A stretch of 40,545 nt of DNA, taken from assembly GCA_022600605.1 (NCBI GenBank), contig JAHZKD010000040.1:1-40545 (forward strand), read 5' to 3'. The DNA is from Actinomycetes bacterium. Its GTDB lineage: Bacteria > Actinomycetota > Actinomycetes > Mycobacteriales > Mycobacteriaceae. The notes below the pieces were generated by a model. The model did no database searches, was not told the DNA's origin, and was given only the letters and a program-made list of their open reading frames with translations. The position numbers were made by a program, and so were the translations under genes. Of the stretch, positions 1 to 8,522 are shown piece by piece (positions within the stretch are counted from its first letter, which is position 1; the number at the start of each line of letters is the position of its first letter).

Positions 1-963
1 ATGACGTGTTGCTGGCGACAGTTCAAAGATGTTGTGGCTGTCCATGTTGATGGCGAACCCGATACCGTCCACGATGGCGCGGAACACCGCCCACACCTCA
101 ACACCGAAATCAGTGACCAGTTCCCCGATCTGCTCAGCCAGCGAATCCGCGCCGAGCCACCGCCCGCGAGCCACCGCCAAATAGACGGCCTGCTTCATCT
201 CCCCGGCATCGTCGTTCTTCTTGTCGGCGTACAGGTCTTTGCGGCGACTGGCCTCGTGCACACCGGGGATCTGCGCGGGCAGACAATCGGGGTCAAGCCC
301 CTCGGAGTCCGGTGGCGGCGGGTCGGTGATCCACGGCGCCACAACACCCCGCGGCCGGCGTGGCGAACCGAAGTGGATACCGCCGCGGAAGTTGCTGTAG
401 GCAGGCACGCCCTGGTGGTCAACCACGTGATGCTGCAAATAGTCCGACGTGATGATCGCGCCCTGCGAATGAGAGGCGATAGCCCACGGCACACCGGCAG
501 GCTTCACGTGATGCACAATCCGATTCAACTCATCCATGCCGGATTGGTTGTTGAACGGGATGGAGTGCGAGTCATACCCCACCCCTTGCACGATGGCTTT
601 GCCCTGCACATGCAGCGGCAGGGCCGACAAATAGGCAGGCCCGGTGTCCCAGGTGCCCAAATGCCCGGACACGGTGATGATCCACGGCAGCTGCTCAGCC
701 GGCGGCGGCTCCAACAGGCCCATCTGCTTCTGGGTTGCCCAATCAAAGCTGCCGATCTCGTTCACGGTCGGGCCGGGTCGGCCTTTGAACGCGACCTGGT
801 AGGCGATGTTGGTCTGCCACTGACGCAGAGCCACGCCGAACGCTGGCGTGTACTCATCCGAATCGCCTAGGTGGCACCCGTAGGAGAACCTGCCCAGATG
901 CTTTTTCGCGTCGGGGATTCGAGGGTGTCGGTCCCCCACGGTTTGCGGCGGGCGCCAGGCCAT
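1..963 (-). CDS. lysB: Lysin B, mycolyl-arabinogalactan esterase (3' end outside window)
   Basis: The first 321 codons of a lysin B are visible; the C-terminus lies beyond base 1. Lysin B is a serine esterase that separates the mycolic-acid outer layer from arabinogalactan at the end of infection. Residues 1-85 look like a peptidoglycan-binding-type helical domain (LRQWQ at 46-50, DWATQKQMGLL at 74-84). Residues about 92-321 form an alpha/beta hydrolase of the cutinase type, with the nucleophile Ser166 in A-S-H-S-Q-G-A. SDYLQHHV follows the nucleophile elbow and FRGGIHFGSPRRPRG matches the usual post-nucleophile strand. His310 (MDSHNIF) may be the catalytic histidine. The ATG overlaps the lysin A stop codon as TGATG, so the two lysins are coupled. 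Assignment is confident; only the missing end limits it. Confidence 0.9.
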   Translation of the reverse strand, partial: MAWRPPQTVGDRHPRIPDAKKHLGRFSYGCHLGDSDEYTPAFGVALRQWQTNIAYQVAFKGRPGPTVNEIGSFDWATQKQMGLLEPPPAEQLPWIITVSGHLGTWDTGPAYLSALPLHVQGKAIVQGVGYDSHSIPFNNQSGMDELNRIVHHVKPAGVPWAIASHSQGAIITSDYLQHHVVDHQGVPAYSNFRGGIHFGSPRRPRGVVAPWITDPPPPDSEGLDPDCLPAQIPGVHEASRRKDLYADKKNDDAGEMKQAVYLAVARGRWLGADSLAEQIGELVTDFGVEVWAVFRAIVDGIGFAINMDSHNIFELSPATRH

Positions 964-2123
964 CAGAGCGTGCTCCGTAGCTCAGCGACAGCATCCACCA
1001 GACTTTTGCCGCCCAGTTGCGGCCAGCCGTTCAACGCGGGTCCGCGCAGCTGCCGCAGAACCTCCACTAGTAGTTCGCGGTCGTCCCAATCGTCGGGGAA
1101 CCGTTTGATCGGCGGCGGCGAACCGGGTTCGCCGGGGAACACGAACCCGTCGATGTCCTTCTGGATTTCACCGCGGAACCAGTCCATGTCGAGGTGCCAC
1201 GGATCAGTTTTCCCCTGCCGCCAACCGGCAGGGCCGTGTTGCGCCCATTCCTTGTGGGAGATGTTGTGCGACACGTTCACACCGAGATGCTTTGTGAGCG
1301 CCGCGCCGGTGTCCCGCATGGCGATGATTTGCGCGTCAGGCCAGGGTTCAGCCTGGTTGGTCGCGTCTTTCGGGTAGGCGCATTCCACCCCGATGGTGCG
1401 GGTGTTCGCGTCATCGGTGGGTAGCCCCACCCAGGAGCCTTTGCCGGCGTGGTTGCATGGCCCGACTGCGACGATGGTGACGGTGCCGTCCTGGGCGATG
1501 TGCAGCTGTGACAGCGGCCCTTTCAGGTCTGGGCGCCCGTCGCGGATGGATTGCGCCGAAGCTTTGGCGCTTCCGGTGTGATGCCACACCGTGCCCCAGA
1601 TGTCGCCCATGACGCCGCCGACACCGGAGTCCTGCCAGCCGTCAAGGGTTTTCAGGCGGTCGCCGAGCGCGGGCCGCAACACATCCTCCAACCACACAGG
1701 GTCGCCGGATACAGGCATCGAACCTCCCGGTATCGGTATCGGATGGGATTGACGGGTGTGGACATGGTCTTGGTGCCCGGCCCAGTCGGCTTTGTAGTAG
1801 GCGGCGGCGGTGACATCCCTGCCGCCGGCCACACCCACCCTGCGACCGTCAGGGTTGGCCCAGATGACTTGTTCGAGGTGGGCGCGGATCGTGAGTAGGT
1901 AGTCGGCGAAACGCTGCATGTCCGACACCGGCCCGGCCCAGTCGATGCCGCGGTTTTGGTGTTGCGGGTTGGGTGCGAAACCTGTTTCGTCCCGGTCGGA
2001 TTCTTGATGCCCAGGGTAGGTGGATGCTTTCAGCCCGAAATGGTCAGCGAGCTGCGTCACCCATGCGGGGAAGCCTGGTGCTCCGTACGATATTCGGGTG
2101 CCGGCAGGGAGCCCGTAAGTCAC
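963..2123 (-). CDS. lysA: Lysin A, two-domain peptidoglycan endolysin (peptidase-like + amidase)
   Basis: A 386-residue endolysin that cleaves host peptidoglycan. Residues about 5-130 form a peptidase-like domain with NRGIDWAG (58-65) and a terminal DHVH cluster (119-122), which resembles metal-binding M15-like folds. Residues about 165-325 are an N-acetylmuramoyl-L-alanine amidase of the Amidase_2/PGRP family: WHHTG at 180-184, SHKEWA around 289-294 and KTDP at 305-308 supply the expected zinc ligands. The last 45 residues (DDWDDRELL, LRQLRGPALNGW) look like the C-terminal wall-binding segment seen in mycobacteriophage lysins. A GTG at 2123 is preferred because it overlaps the upstream stop as GTGA. 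The longer open frame upstream lies inside the neighbouring gene. It sits between a small membrane protein and lysB, completing a lysis cassette. Confidence 0.9.
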   Translation of the reverse strand: MTYGLPAGTRISYGAPGFPAWVTQLADHFGLKASTYPGHQESDRDETGFAPNPQHQNRGIDWAGPVSDMQRFADYLLTIRAHLEQVIWANPDGRRVGVAGGRDVTAAAYYKADWAGHQDHVHTRQSHPIPIPGGSMPVSGDPVWLEDVLRPALGDRLKTLDGWQDSGVGGVMGDIWGTVWHHTGSAKASAQSIRDGRPDLKGPLSQLHIAQDGTVTIVAVGPCNHAGKGSWVGLPTDDANTRTIGVECAYPKDATNQAEPWPDAQIIAMRDTGAALTKHLGVNVSHNISHKEWAQHGPAGWRQGKTDPWHLDMDWFRGEIQKDIDGFVFPGEPGSPPPIKRFPDDWDDRELLVEVLRQLRGPALNGWPQLGGKSLVDAVAELRSTL

Positions 2124-2245
2124 CACGGCCCCAATACGACTGCGGCGATCGCGAACGTGAATCCGGCCATCAGTAGTGACGCCGCCACCATCTGCCACAG
2201 CTTGGCCCTGTGCACGTCGAACCAGGCCCAATAACGCGGGTTCAT
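2120..2245 (-). CDS. Small single-span membrane protein, candidate holin
   Basis: A 41-residue protein: a basic/aromatic N-terminus (MNPRYWAWFDVHRAKLW) and one hydrophobic helix, residues 18-39. Both ends overlap neighbours: its ATG overlaps the esterase stop as ATGA, and its TGA overlaps the lysin A GTG start as GTGA. That tight coupling argues it is translated. Its place just before lysin A suggests holin or lysis-accessory function. A single-span protein of this size is smaller than most mycobacteriophage holins, so the role is inferred from position only. Confidence 0.65.
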   Translation of the reverse strand: MNPRYWAWFDVHRAKLWQMVAASLLMAGFTFAIAAVVLGPW

Positions 2246-2799
2246 GGGCACACCACGTACGTTGTGCCGCCCACAATCTTCACAACGTGCCGGGGGTCGA
2301 TGGCGTCCGGGTTGACCTTGGAGTAGTTGAGGTGCGGCCAGCACAACGCTAAGCCGAGCATGGCGAGGACGCCGCCGGGATAGTTGGCCCACAGGTCGCC
2401 CTTGCGTCCGATGTCGAGGACTTTGTAGCCGGTGTCGTCGGGGGTGAGTCCGCGAATGTTGCCGCCCCACACCCACTTAGGCTTACGGGCCGCGTAGCCG
2501 TAGTGTTTGCGTTCCAAATTGCCGGTGAGCACAAACTCCAGCCGGTCGGGGTCGGCGCTCGCGTATTCGCGCAGCCATTCCGACACCACCTGCGCACCCT
2601 GGCTGTGCGCGAACACGATCAGCTTGCCGGGGGTGTCGCGGATTACTGTGTCCAACGCTCTGGCCGCGTCGGGGATGGCCCTCACCGACAAATTGGCGGC
2701 GGTGGGCACCTCCACCACGGCGCCCTGCCGCTGCGCCCAGCCGCCGCACCACTTCCGCATGTCGGTGCCGCCCAACGGGGCGACAGTCAGGACAGTCAC
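2242..2799 (-). CDS. Alpha/beta-hydrolase (cutinase/lysin B-like esterase) between tail and lysis genes
   Basis: A 185-residue protein with a lean alpha/beta hydrolase core. The nucleophile Ser66 sits in A-H-S-Q-G-A, close to the motif of the lysin B at the window edge. ASLSVR-type and DAARALDTVI helices precede it. VLDIGRKGDLWANYP is a likely Asp segment and CWPHLNY a likely His segment. It has no peptidoglycan-binding domain and no signal peptide. It follows the tail spike gene (GTGA overlap) and precedes the small membrane gene (ATGA overlap). It may be a tail-associated enzyme acting on the mycolic-acid envelope at entry, or an accessory lysis esterase. The start could equally be the GTG 3 bases upstream. 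Confidence 0.75.
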   Translation of the reverse strand: MTVLTVAPLGGTDMRKWCGGWAQRQGAVVEVPTAANLSVRAIPDAARALDTVIRDTPGKLIVFAHSQGAQVVSEWLREYASADPDRLEFVLTGNLERKHYGYAARKPKWVWGGNIRGLTPDDTGYKVLDIGRKGDLWANYPGGVLAMLGLALCWPHLNYSKVNPDAIDPRHVVKIVGGTTYVVCP

Positions 2800-5189
2800 C
2801 ACGATGCGACAGCAACCCTCACCCAGGTATCCGTGCTAACGCAAACGAACAGGTAGTTGACGTTGATCGCCCACTGCCCTATAGAGCCGGGGGCGCTGGA
2901 GTTGGCGGGCACCGCTACCCGTTCACCAATTGCGTTGCCGTTTGCGGATATTGAACCACCGGAAATAATCGCCGAGGCGGTTGACAACTGCCCGGTCTGG
3001 GTAATCGACATCATCGGCGTGGACGGCAGCGTGGCGGCACTGTTCGACCACAGGAAATCCAGGTCATTGTCGGCGTACCGCATCTCCCAACGCTTCGACT
3101 TCGACGTGGTCGAGTTCACCGAGATCGCCTCTGGCCCCGCCTCTAGCAGGCTATAACCAGAACCGACGAACGTGTTCACCAGCTCCATCAGGTTCAACCC
3201 GTAGCTGGTGAGTGGGGTCGTCGCGTCGGACTGGTACAGGTGATCCACCCCGGCGTTCGATGACCCAATCTTCGGATTGATGTAGGACGCCTCAATCCGC
3301 AGCCCCTTGACTGAGCCGCCCAGCGAAAACAGCTTATTCAGGTTCGCAGGACTGGAAGCGTCCGGGCTGATCGCCGAGATTTCGCAATTTTCAAAGTTGA
3401 TGTTCCCGACATCAATGAACCGGAACATCGGCAGCACAGCCTCCTTTGGGCTAGGCGAGCTGAAAGCGTCGTCCTGAATGAACTGGTTACCCAGGAACGT
3501 CACCAGAGACGAGTTGGTGATCTCAACGCACGTCACCTCGGGCCGGTTCGTCTCAAAGTGGCAGCCGCCACCAAAAGTGATGCCGTGATGCCTATTAGCC
3601 GCCGCACTCCCGCCGTTGATCTTCACCATCGTCCCGCCGACCGCCATCAACTCAAAATGGCAGCGGTCGAACATCAGCAGATTTGAATTGGTGTCATGCT
3701 CAAACACGTCCATCATGCACACGTTCGCGGCCCGGAACAAGATGTCACGGAATGACGAATCTACGCCGCGAAACTTCAACTGTGTGCCGCCGCCGTGGAA
3801 TGAGCACCGCTGGACAGTGGACTGATTAACTTGGGCGTTGATCCCTCCAGCAGAATCGCCGAGTTGCAGAATGGTGTTCGCTGTTTCAGCGCTATAGAAC
3901 CGAATGTTTTGGATGGTAATGAGGGCATCCTTGATCTTGATGCCGTTTGTAGCGGATACATTCAGTACCGTGGCCCCTTCACCCGCCCCCGCCAGATAGA
4001 GTCGTGCAGCATCAACCCTTGCGGGACTGTCATAACCAAAATTTTCAACGTCTACCGATATGTCCTGATCAATGAGGAACACACCTAACGGGATTCGCAG
4101 AGTCACCGGCTGCGATGCAGTACCGGAACCGAACCCCGCCCTAGTCGACGCGCCCGCTGAGTTGATGGCGTCTTCCAAAATCGCAGACGCTGACGTTGCG
4201 CCCGTCGAATCCAATGCACCGAACCACTCCAGCAACAAATCCTGCCATGCAACCACAACTGTGCCACCGGCAGACTGGTCGAAAATCTGCGACGGTGGAG
4301 CTTCAGCGATGCCGCCAGCAAGGGTGACCGTAACCCCGTCGTCGGGTTTGAGGATGGCATCCCCGGCGAACCACACCGGGGAATCAATCGTGATATTGCT
4401 GCTGACTTTGTAGGTGCCTGGCGGCAACATCAACGGCAAACCAGCAGCCAGGGCTGTGTCATCAGAGGTAGCCAGGGCGGCCCGGTCATCAGTAGAGCCG
4501 TCACCGATGACTCCCGCCGCTATGGTGCTGGGCCTTCCCGCCACCCCGCTCCATGTCGCGGCCGGCGGGACTAGTGTCCCCGATACCGGGGAGCCGCCAA
4601 TGGAGAAGTAGCCTTCACCGTCGCCCTCGTCGGTGAACGTGATGTCGCGGGCTGCGAGGTCGGCGTCAACAGCGTCGGGGGCGGCAGCAGCCGCGGCAAT
4701 CGACGCGATGTCCTCAGACACCACTTGCGACCACTCCACCGGATCACCAGTCGGCACGTCGCTCTCATCCACCCACTGCGCCTTCCCGGCGTCCTCACCT
4801 TCGGTGATCAGGACGGCGCGAGTGCGGAAGTCTGAGCGGTTGGTTTCGACATACTGGCGGACGGCGGCGTCCAGGCGATCCTGGGCAGTGTTCGGCGGGA
4901 ACGCGATACCCGCCTCAATCACATCCCACAGCCCGGCGTCAGCCTCCGGAATCCGCACGAGATACTCGTGGTTGTCGGGGGTGCGGAGGAACGCGGCGAT
5001 ACCGGCCTCCGCGGTGAAGGTGAGGATGCCGGCCACTGGCTGCAGTTCCTGCCAATCGCCGCCGGTGGTGACCACGCCGCCGGTTCCGCCGCCGTACTGG
5101 TAGGCGACCGACCGCATCGCCCATGCCCGGTTGTCTTTGCGGGTTCCGGCTTCGCGGATCGTGTTTCCGGTGATTGTCACCAAGGCCAT
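2796..5189 (-). CDS. Tail spike / minor tail protein with pectin-lyase-like beta-helix
   Basis: A 797-residue receptor-binding-type protein. Residues 1-190 are an N-terminal virion-attachment region (MALVTITGNTIREAG start; VRIPEADAGLW at about 98-108). At about 226-240, GVIGDGSTDDRAAL is the hallmark opening of the Pectate_lyase_3/pectin-lyase-like beta-helix superfamily. The following 450 residues are rich in short beta-rung motifs with Asn ladders (for example FENCEISAIS, FRDILFRAANV). The C-terminal 120 residues (RWEMRYADNDLDFLW, then SITQTGQLSTASAI) resemble trimerising or tip domains of spikes. It lies at the end of the minor tail cluster, where the adhesion protein is expected. Its lower GC content than its neighbours suggests acquisition by transfer. 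Substrate is unknown; it may bind rather than cut a host glycan. Confidence 0.8.
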   Translation of the reverse strand: MALVTITGNTIREAGTRKDNRAWAMRSVAYQYGGGTGGVVTTGGDWQELQPVAGILTFTAEAGIAAFLRTPDNHEYLVRIPEADAGLWDVIEAGIAFPPNTAQDRLDAAVRQYVETNRSDFRTRAVLITEGEDAGKAQWVDESDVPTGDPVEWSQVVSEDIASIAAAAAAPDAVDADLAARDITFTDEGDGEGYFSIGGSPVSGTLVPPAATWSGVAGRPSTIAAGVIGDGSTDDRAALATSDDTALAAGLPLMLPPGTYKVSSNITIDSPVWFAGDAILKPDDGVTVTLAGGIAEAPPSQIFDQSAGGTVVVAWQDLLLEWFGALDSTGATSASAILEDAINSAGASTRAGFGSGTASQPVTLRIPLGVFLIDQDISVDVENFGYDSPARVDAARLYLAGAGEGATVLNVSATNGIKIKDALITIQNIRFYSAETANTILQLGDSAGGINAQVNQSTVQRCSFHGGGTQLKFRGVDSSFRDILFRAANVCMMDVFEHDTNSNLLMFDRCHFELMAVGGTMVKINGGSAAANRHHGITFGGGCHFETNRPEVTCVEITNSSLVTFLGNQFIQDDAFSSPSPKEAVLPMFRFIDVGNINFENCEISAISPDASSPANLNKLFSLGGSVKGLRIEASYINPKIGSSNAGVDHLYQSDATTPLTSYGLNLMELVNTFVGSGYSLLEAGPEAISVNSTTSKSKRWEMRYADNDLDFLWSNSAATLPSTPMMSITQTGQLSTASAIISGGSISANGNAIGERVAVPANSSAPGSIGQWAINVNYLFVCVSTDTWVRVAVASW

Positions 5190-5205
5190 CGCCGTCTCCC
5201 TCTAC

Positions 5206-6324
5206 CTAGTTTGATCCGGCGATGAACGCCGTGAAGTCGTGCTGTCGGCCGCGTCGCGTCCAGAACCGGATACGCACCGGATGGGTGATTCCCGGGGTGG
5301 CACCCCGCGTCCAGAACTGTGTTTCGGCCGGCATGTCCGGGTTGATCAGTTCGGAGAAGATTTGCAGCCCGTCGGCGCGGTGCTCGACCCGAATGATGTC
5401 GTCGTCGTCAGCGAGATGATTGCTCCACCGCAGCGTGTATTCCAATGTGTCGTCGGGGTCTTTCTGCCACACCGGCATATCGACACCGTTAGCGCCCCGC
5501 GTGGTCGCCGCGCCCGCGATCAGGTTCGGATCAGACGTTCCGGCGGCGGGCACCACGTAGTAGCGGTCGGGGTGGGGTTCGGCGAAGCGGTACAGGTCGG
5601 CGCCGAAACTGCCCGCCGGGATCGTGACCGCGCTGGAAAACCCCACACCGTCGATCGGCAACGCGTCCAAGTTGAGCCCCCACGCAGCCCAGTTGCCCGA
5701 TGCCGCGGTGTGGGTAGCGGTGGCATCCACGGAAGCATCGCCGCGCGACTCCCCCAACATCAACTGCCCGCCCCCGGCCAGGAGCGGCGCGGCGAGTTTC
5801 GTGCCGGAGAAACCGGAGAACGCGCGGAGCTTCCCGATCAGATGCGCCGAAATCACCCGGTCGGCCGGCACCCCGGAGGCCACGGTGACGCCGCTGGTGG
5901 ACACCGACCCTGACGCTTCCTCAGTGACCACTGCTGAGGTGATCGTGTCCAGGTCCAGTGGTTCCACGCTGGACACCGCCACCGCGGCGACGAACAGATT
6001 CTTGGTCAGCAGCCCGAACGGTAGATCGGCGTAGCTGGCGGTCACCGAACCTGATCCGGGGTTCTCGATGATCCAGCCGGTCAGAATTGAGTTGTCAGTG
6101 TCGAACAGCAGCGGCGTCGTCAGCAGCGAGGTCATCGCCACCGAATCCCACGTCACATCCAAGGTGGCGCCGTCGATATCGGAATCCCCGACGATGCCGT
6201 AGGCCACGATGCCGTAGGTGTTCTCCCCCGCCCCAACGTTGACGGTGACACTCTTGGACCCGGCGGCATCACCGCCGGCCAGGTAGGACGCGGTGTAGCC
6301 GACCCCGATGCGTTTTACCGCCAT
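5206..6324 (-). CDS. Minor tail protein with fiber-tail-adaptor-like C-terminal domain
   Basis: A 372-residue virion protein from the ATG overlapping the previous stop (TGATG). Residues 1-230 are Gly/Ala/Ser/Thr-rich beta structure (VTVNVGAGENTYG, GWIIENPGSGSVTASY). Residues about 285-372 contain KDPDDTLEYTLRWSNHLADDDDI, FWTRGATPGITHPVRI and TRRGRQHDFTAFIAG. Their order (Asp-Pro-x-Asp, Tyr-x-x-x-Trp, Leu-Ala-Asp-x-Asp, G-x-T-x-G, GR-x-x-x-x-F) fits the phage fiber-tail adaptor family that joins fibers to the tail tip. This gene sits directly before the spike gene, consistent with an adaptor role. Frames further upstream are the antisense of the neighbour. The family match is recalled, not searched. 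Confidence 0.7.
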   Translation of the reverse strand: MAVKRIGVGYTASYLAGGDAAGSKSVTVNVGAGENTYGIVAYGIVGDSDIDGATLDVTWDSVAMTSLLTTPLLFDTDNSILTGWIIENPGSGSVTASYADLPFGLLTKNLFVAAVAVSSVEPLDLDTITSAVVTEEASGSVSTSGVTVASGVPADRVISAHLIGKLRAFSGFSGTKLAAPLLAGGGQLMLGESRGDASVDATATHTAASGNWAAWGLNLDALPIDGVGFSSAVTIPAGSFGADLYRFAEPHPDRYYVVPAAGTSDPNLIAGAATTRGANGVDMPVWQKDPDDTLEYTLRWSNHLADDDDIIRVEHRADGLQIFSELINPDMPAETQFWTRGATPGITHPVRIRFWTRRGRQHDFTAFIAGSN

Positions 6325-6695
6325 CAGGCCGTCCAGCCCTCGATGCGGAACTCGACCCCGTCGCCGAGGATCAGCACATCCCCGTCGACGACTTGAATGG
6401 GCGAGTTCGCCACCAGGTTCCAGCGCCACGTCCCGCCGTCGAGCTCGGTGTGCACGCTGGCGTGAGTGATGGTCTGGTCGGCGCCGATGACGAACTGCGG
6501 CAACGCGCCCGTGGTCTGCGCTAAACCGTCAGAAGGCCGGGTGAACAACGCCAACTGGCGGCCATCGGTGTCGGCGATGTTGGAAGCACCGTTGGTGCCC
6601 GGGTCGCCGGTGTGCAGCTCCACCCACACGCCGGGGGCGACGAACATCGTGTCAAGAAACTCGTTGACGGTGGCAGCGGAAGGCCCAAGCCCCAT
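6324..6695 (-). CDS. Minor tail protein (LHTGDPG family)
   Basis: A 123-residue protein with VELHTGDPGTNGASN at about 25-39, the signature of a small conserved phage tail-tip protein. The remainder is beta-rich (GTWRWNLVANSPIQVVDGDVLILGDGVEFRIEGW). The family is common in actinobacteriophage tail modules, next to fiber or adaptor genes, as here. It probably forms part of the tail tip. The stop codon overlaps the next ATG. Confidence 0.65.
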   Translation of the reverse strand: MGLGPSAATVNEFLDTMFVAPGVWVELHTGDPGTNGASNIADTDGRQLALFTRPSDGLAQTTGALPQFVIGADQTITHASVHTELDGGTWRWNLVANSPIQVVDGDVLILGDGVEFRIEGWTA

Positions 6696-6724
6696 ATTGA
6701 ATCCTGCTCTCCTGGTTGGTTCGT

Positions 6725-7099
6725 TTACGGCTCTAGCGCGGTCACGCGGGCATCCAGCGCGGTCACCGCAGCCTCGAGGGCGGTGACGCGAACGTCGAGC
6801 GCGGTGATGTCGCCGGGGATGCCGGTCCCCACGTCGCCCTCCAGTGACGCAATCCGGTCATCGAGGTCGTCGATCGCGTCGGAGTTCCCCTCGGCGATGT
6901 CGGCCAGCGCGGCGAACGGGTCGAAATCGGCTCCGGTGTCGACCGCCCCCATCGACACCGCCACATCGGCGGCGTAACGCTTCCGCGCGTACTCCGACTC
7001 TTCCTGCAGCGCCTGAACGGTTTTCTTGGCCGGCTGCTGGGCAGTGGAGCCCGGGACCTTGCCGACCTCGGCAAAGATCTGCTCCCAGGTGTCGGTCAC
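6725..7099 (-). CDS. Small coiled-coil tail-region protein
   Basis: A 124-residue acidic protein. The C-terminal third repeats a heptad-like unit: DDLDDRIASLEGDV, then TALDVRVTALEAAV, TALDARVTALEP. This predicts a trimeric coiled coil such as those used in tail fibers. The N-terminal half (TWEQIFAEVGKVPGS, KKTVQALQEESEYARKRY) is helical. GTGA overlap with the gene before it. Role unknown beyond a structural or assembly function in the minor tail cluster. Confidence 0.65.
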   Translation of the reverse strand: MTDTWEQIFAEVGKVPGSTAQQPAKKTVQALQEESEYARKRYAADVAVSMGAVDTGADFDPFAALADIAEGNSDAIDDLDDRIASLEGDVGTGIPGDITALDVRVTALEAAVTALDARVTALEP

Positions 7100-7968
7100 G
7101 CCGGCACAACCTGCATTTCGAACCGTGCCGTGGTGTTCGCCGCCCCGTAAGTCGCCGCCCCCGACATCCGCTTGGTTCGGACGTAGATGGTGGCCGCAGC
7201 GCCTGCCGTTACGACATTGGTGCCCGACTCGACGCCGGAGACAATGTTGGGCTGATGTGTGGCCACGCCGGGGATTCCGACACCGCGGCCAATGATGTTG
7301 CCGCCCGTCTCATCGTCCTTGCGGACAATCAGGTCGACCTGGCAGTCAGTGGATGAGGCGATCGTAACCGCGTTGCCGCGCACGGCCGGTATCCAGTCGA
7401 AGTTGTAGACGCCGGCTGACACGTCGAACACCGCCATGGTGACCTCGGCGGTCGACCCGTCCGGTGCCGAGGAAATCGAGGCAGGCAGATGCAGTCCACC
7501 CACCTTCGGGTAGGTGAGTTCGAATGTCGCCTCCCCGGCGGCGACAGTGAGCGCCTGCCCGACCACCGGGGTGCCGTAATCGTCGGGGGTGATCAGCGCC
7601 GCCCCCGGCTCCCCATCCTGGCCGGCGCGCAGCGCGGCATTGACCTGATACACCGCCGCCGACACCTCGGTTTCCTCGGCGATCAGTTGGATGTCGAAGA
7701 ACGGCTCGGTGGGATCGTCGTTGTCCAGCGCGGTGAAGGTTCCCATCACCAGCGACGGCGCCCGCCCCGGCGGGCCTTTGAGTAGCGCGGGGATGTTGGA
7801 CACGCCCTGAGGCAAACCGCCCTGCGGGGACGCGGCGGCCAGGAACAGGTTTGAAATGGTGCCGTCGTCCTCGACGCGGAACGCCAGCTCTGAGAGGCCG
7901 ATGACGAACCAGTTGCCTCCGTATCCGTTGTAGTTCGGGACCATGCGCCACTCGGTGCTGAAAGCCAT
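7096..7968 (-). CDS. Minor tail protein
   Basis: A 290-residue beta-rich protein starting MAFSTEWRMVPNYNGYGGNW, a conserved-looking N-terminus for this position in actinobacteriophage tails. GQDGEPGAALI at about 115-125 is a short collagen-like turn. The C-terminal 100 residues are predicted beta sandwich (VTMAVFDVSAGVYNFDWIP, TIYVRTKRMSGAA). It follows the split Gp37-like gene and precedes the coiled-coil protein. Likely structural; receptor role not established. Confidence 0.65.
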   Translation of the reverse strand: MAFSTEWRMVPNYNGYGGNWFVIGLSELAFRVEDDGTISNLFLAAASPQGGLPQGVSNIPALLKGPPGRAPSLVMGTFTALDNDDPTEPFFDIQLIAEETEVSAAVYQVNAALRAGQDGEPGAALITPDDYGTPVVGQALTVAAGEATFELTYPKVGGLHLPASISSAPDGSTAEVTMAVFDVSAGVYNFDWIPAVRGNAVTIASSTDCQVDLIVRKDDETGGNIIGRGVGIPGVATHQPNIVSGVESGTNVVTAGAAATIYVRTKRMSGAATYGAANTTARFEMQVVPA

Positions 7969-7976
7969 TGTCTCCC

Positions 7977-8522
7977 TTAGCTGCCTGGAGCCAGCGTCGC
8001 CACGTTGAACGATGCGATGGCTTCACTGATGTTGCGCTTGAGTTCCACGATCGGATGCTGGATCGGTTTGCCGTCCCCCAGGGTCACGGTCAACTCCCTG
8101 CTGGTGCGGTTAGATTTAAAACTGATCAGCTCGATGTGGTCGGTGAACATTTTCGTGCGGGACGCGTACACCAGCGTCATGAGTGCGCCGGGGAAAATGT
8201 CGCGCCCGAGTTTGAACGGCCCGTTCTGTCCGCGGAACGTGCACACCGCCGTCGTGTACCCCCGGGAGTCCCACAGCACCTGGATGAGTTGAAACAGGGC
8301 TTCGACGTTGTAGGGGCTGGAGTTGGTGGGGGTGAACACCTCGATCGCCGGGTGGAACGGGCCGACATCGGAGCGCCGCGAGTAGTGCTGAATCAGTTGG
8401 AACGCGAAGAACGCATCGTTGAGGAACCCGTCCAGCAGGCTCGACGGCACGCCGGTGAATCCCAAAATGATTTGGGCCACGTCGATCACGAACGCATACC
8501 AGGCGTTCAGAAGGTCATTCAA
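7977..8522 (-). CDS. C-terminal part of a split Gp37-like minor tail protein
   Basis: This frame encodes about 180 residues beginning NDLLNAWYAFVIDVAQ, with GFTGVPSSLLDGFLNDAFFAF, SRRSDVGPFHPAIEVF, VLWDSRGYTTA and a final NVATLAPGS. I recognise this as the C-terminal third of the siphovirus Gp37-like minor tail protein, which in related phages follows directly after the VIGGKSPKW motif. Here that motif ends the ORF upstream, so one protein is split over two frames. The only start codon at the beginning is a TTG at 8522 with no purine-rich ribosome site before it, so independent initiation looks poor. The TTG is better read as the landing codon of a 49-nt ribosomal hop (see findings). If so, the joined protein has about 579 residues. 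Confidence 0.8.
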   Translation of the reverse strand: MNDLLNAWYAFVIDVAQIILGFTGVPSSLLDGFLNDAFFAFQLIQHYSRRSDVGPFHPAIEVFTPTNSSPYNVEALFQLIQVLWDSRGYTTAVCTFRGQNGPFKLGRDIFPGALMTLVYASRTKMFTDHIELISFKSNRTSRELTVTLGDGKPIQHPIVELKRNISEAIASFNVATLAPGS

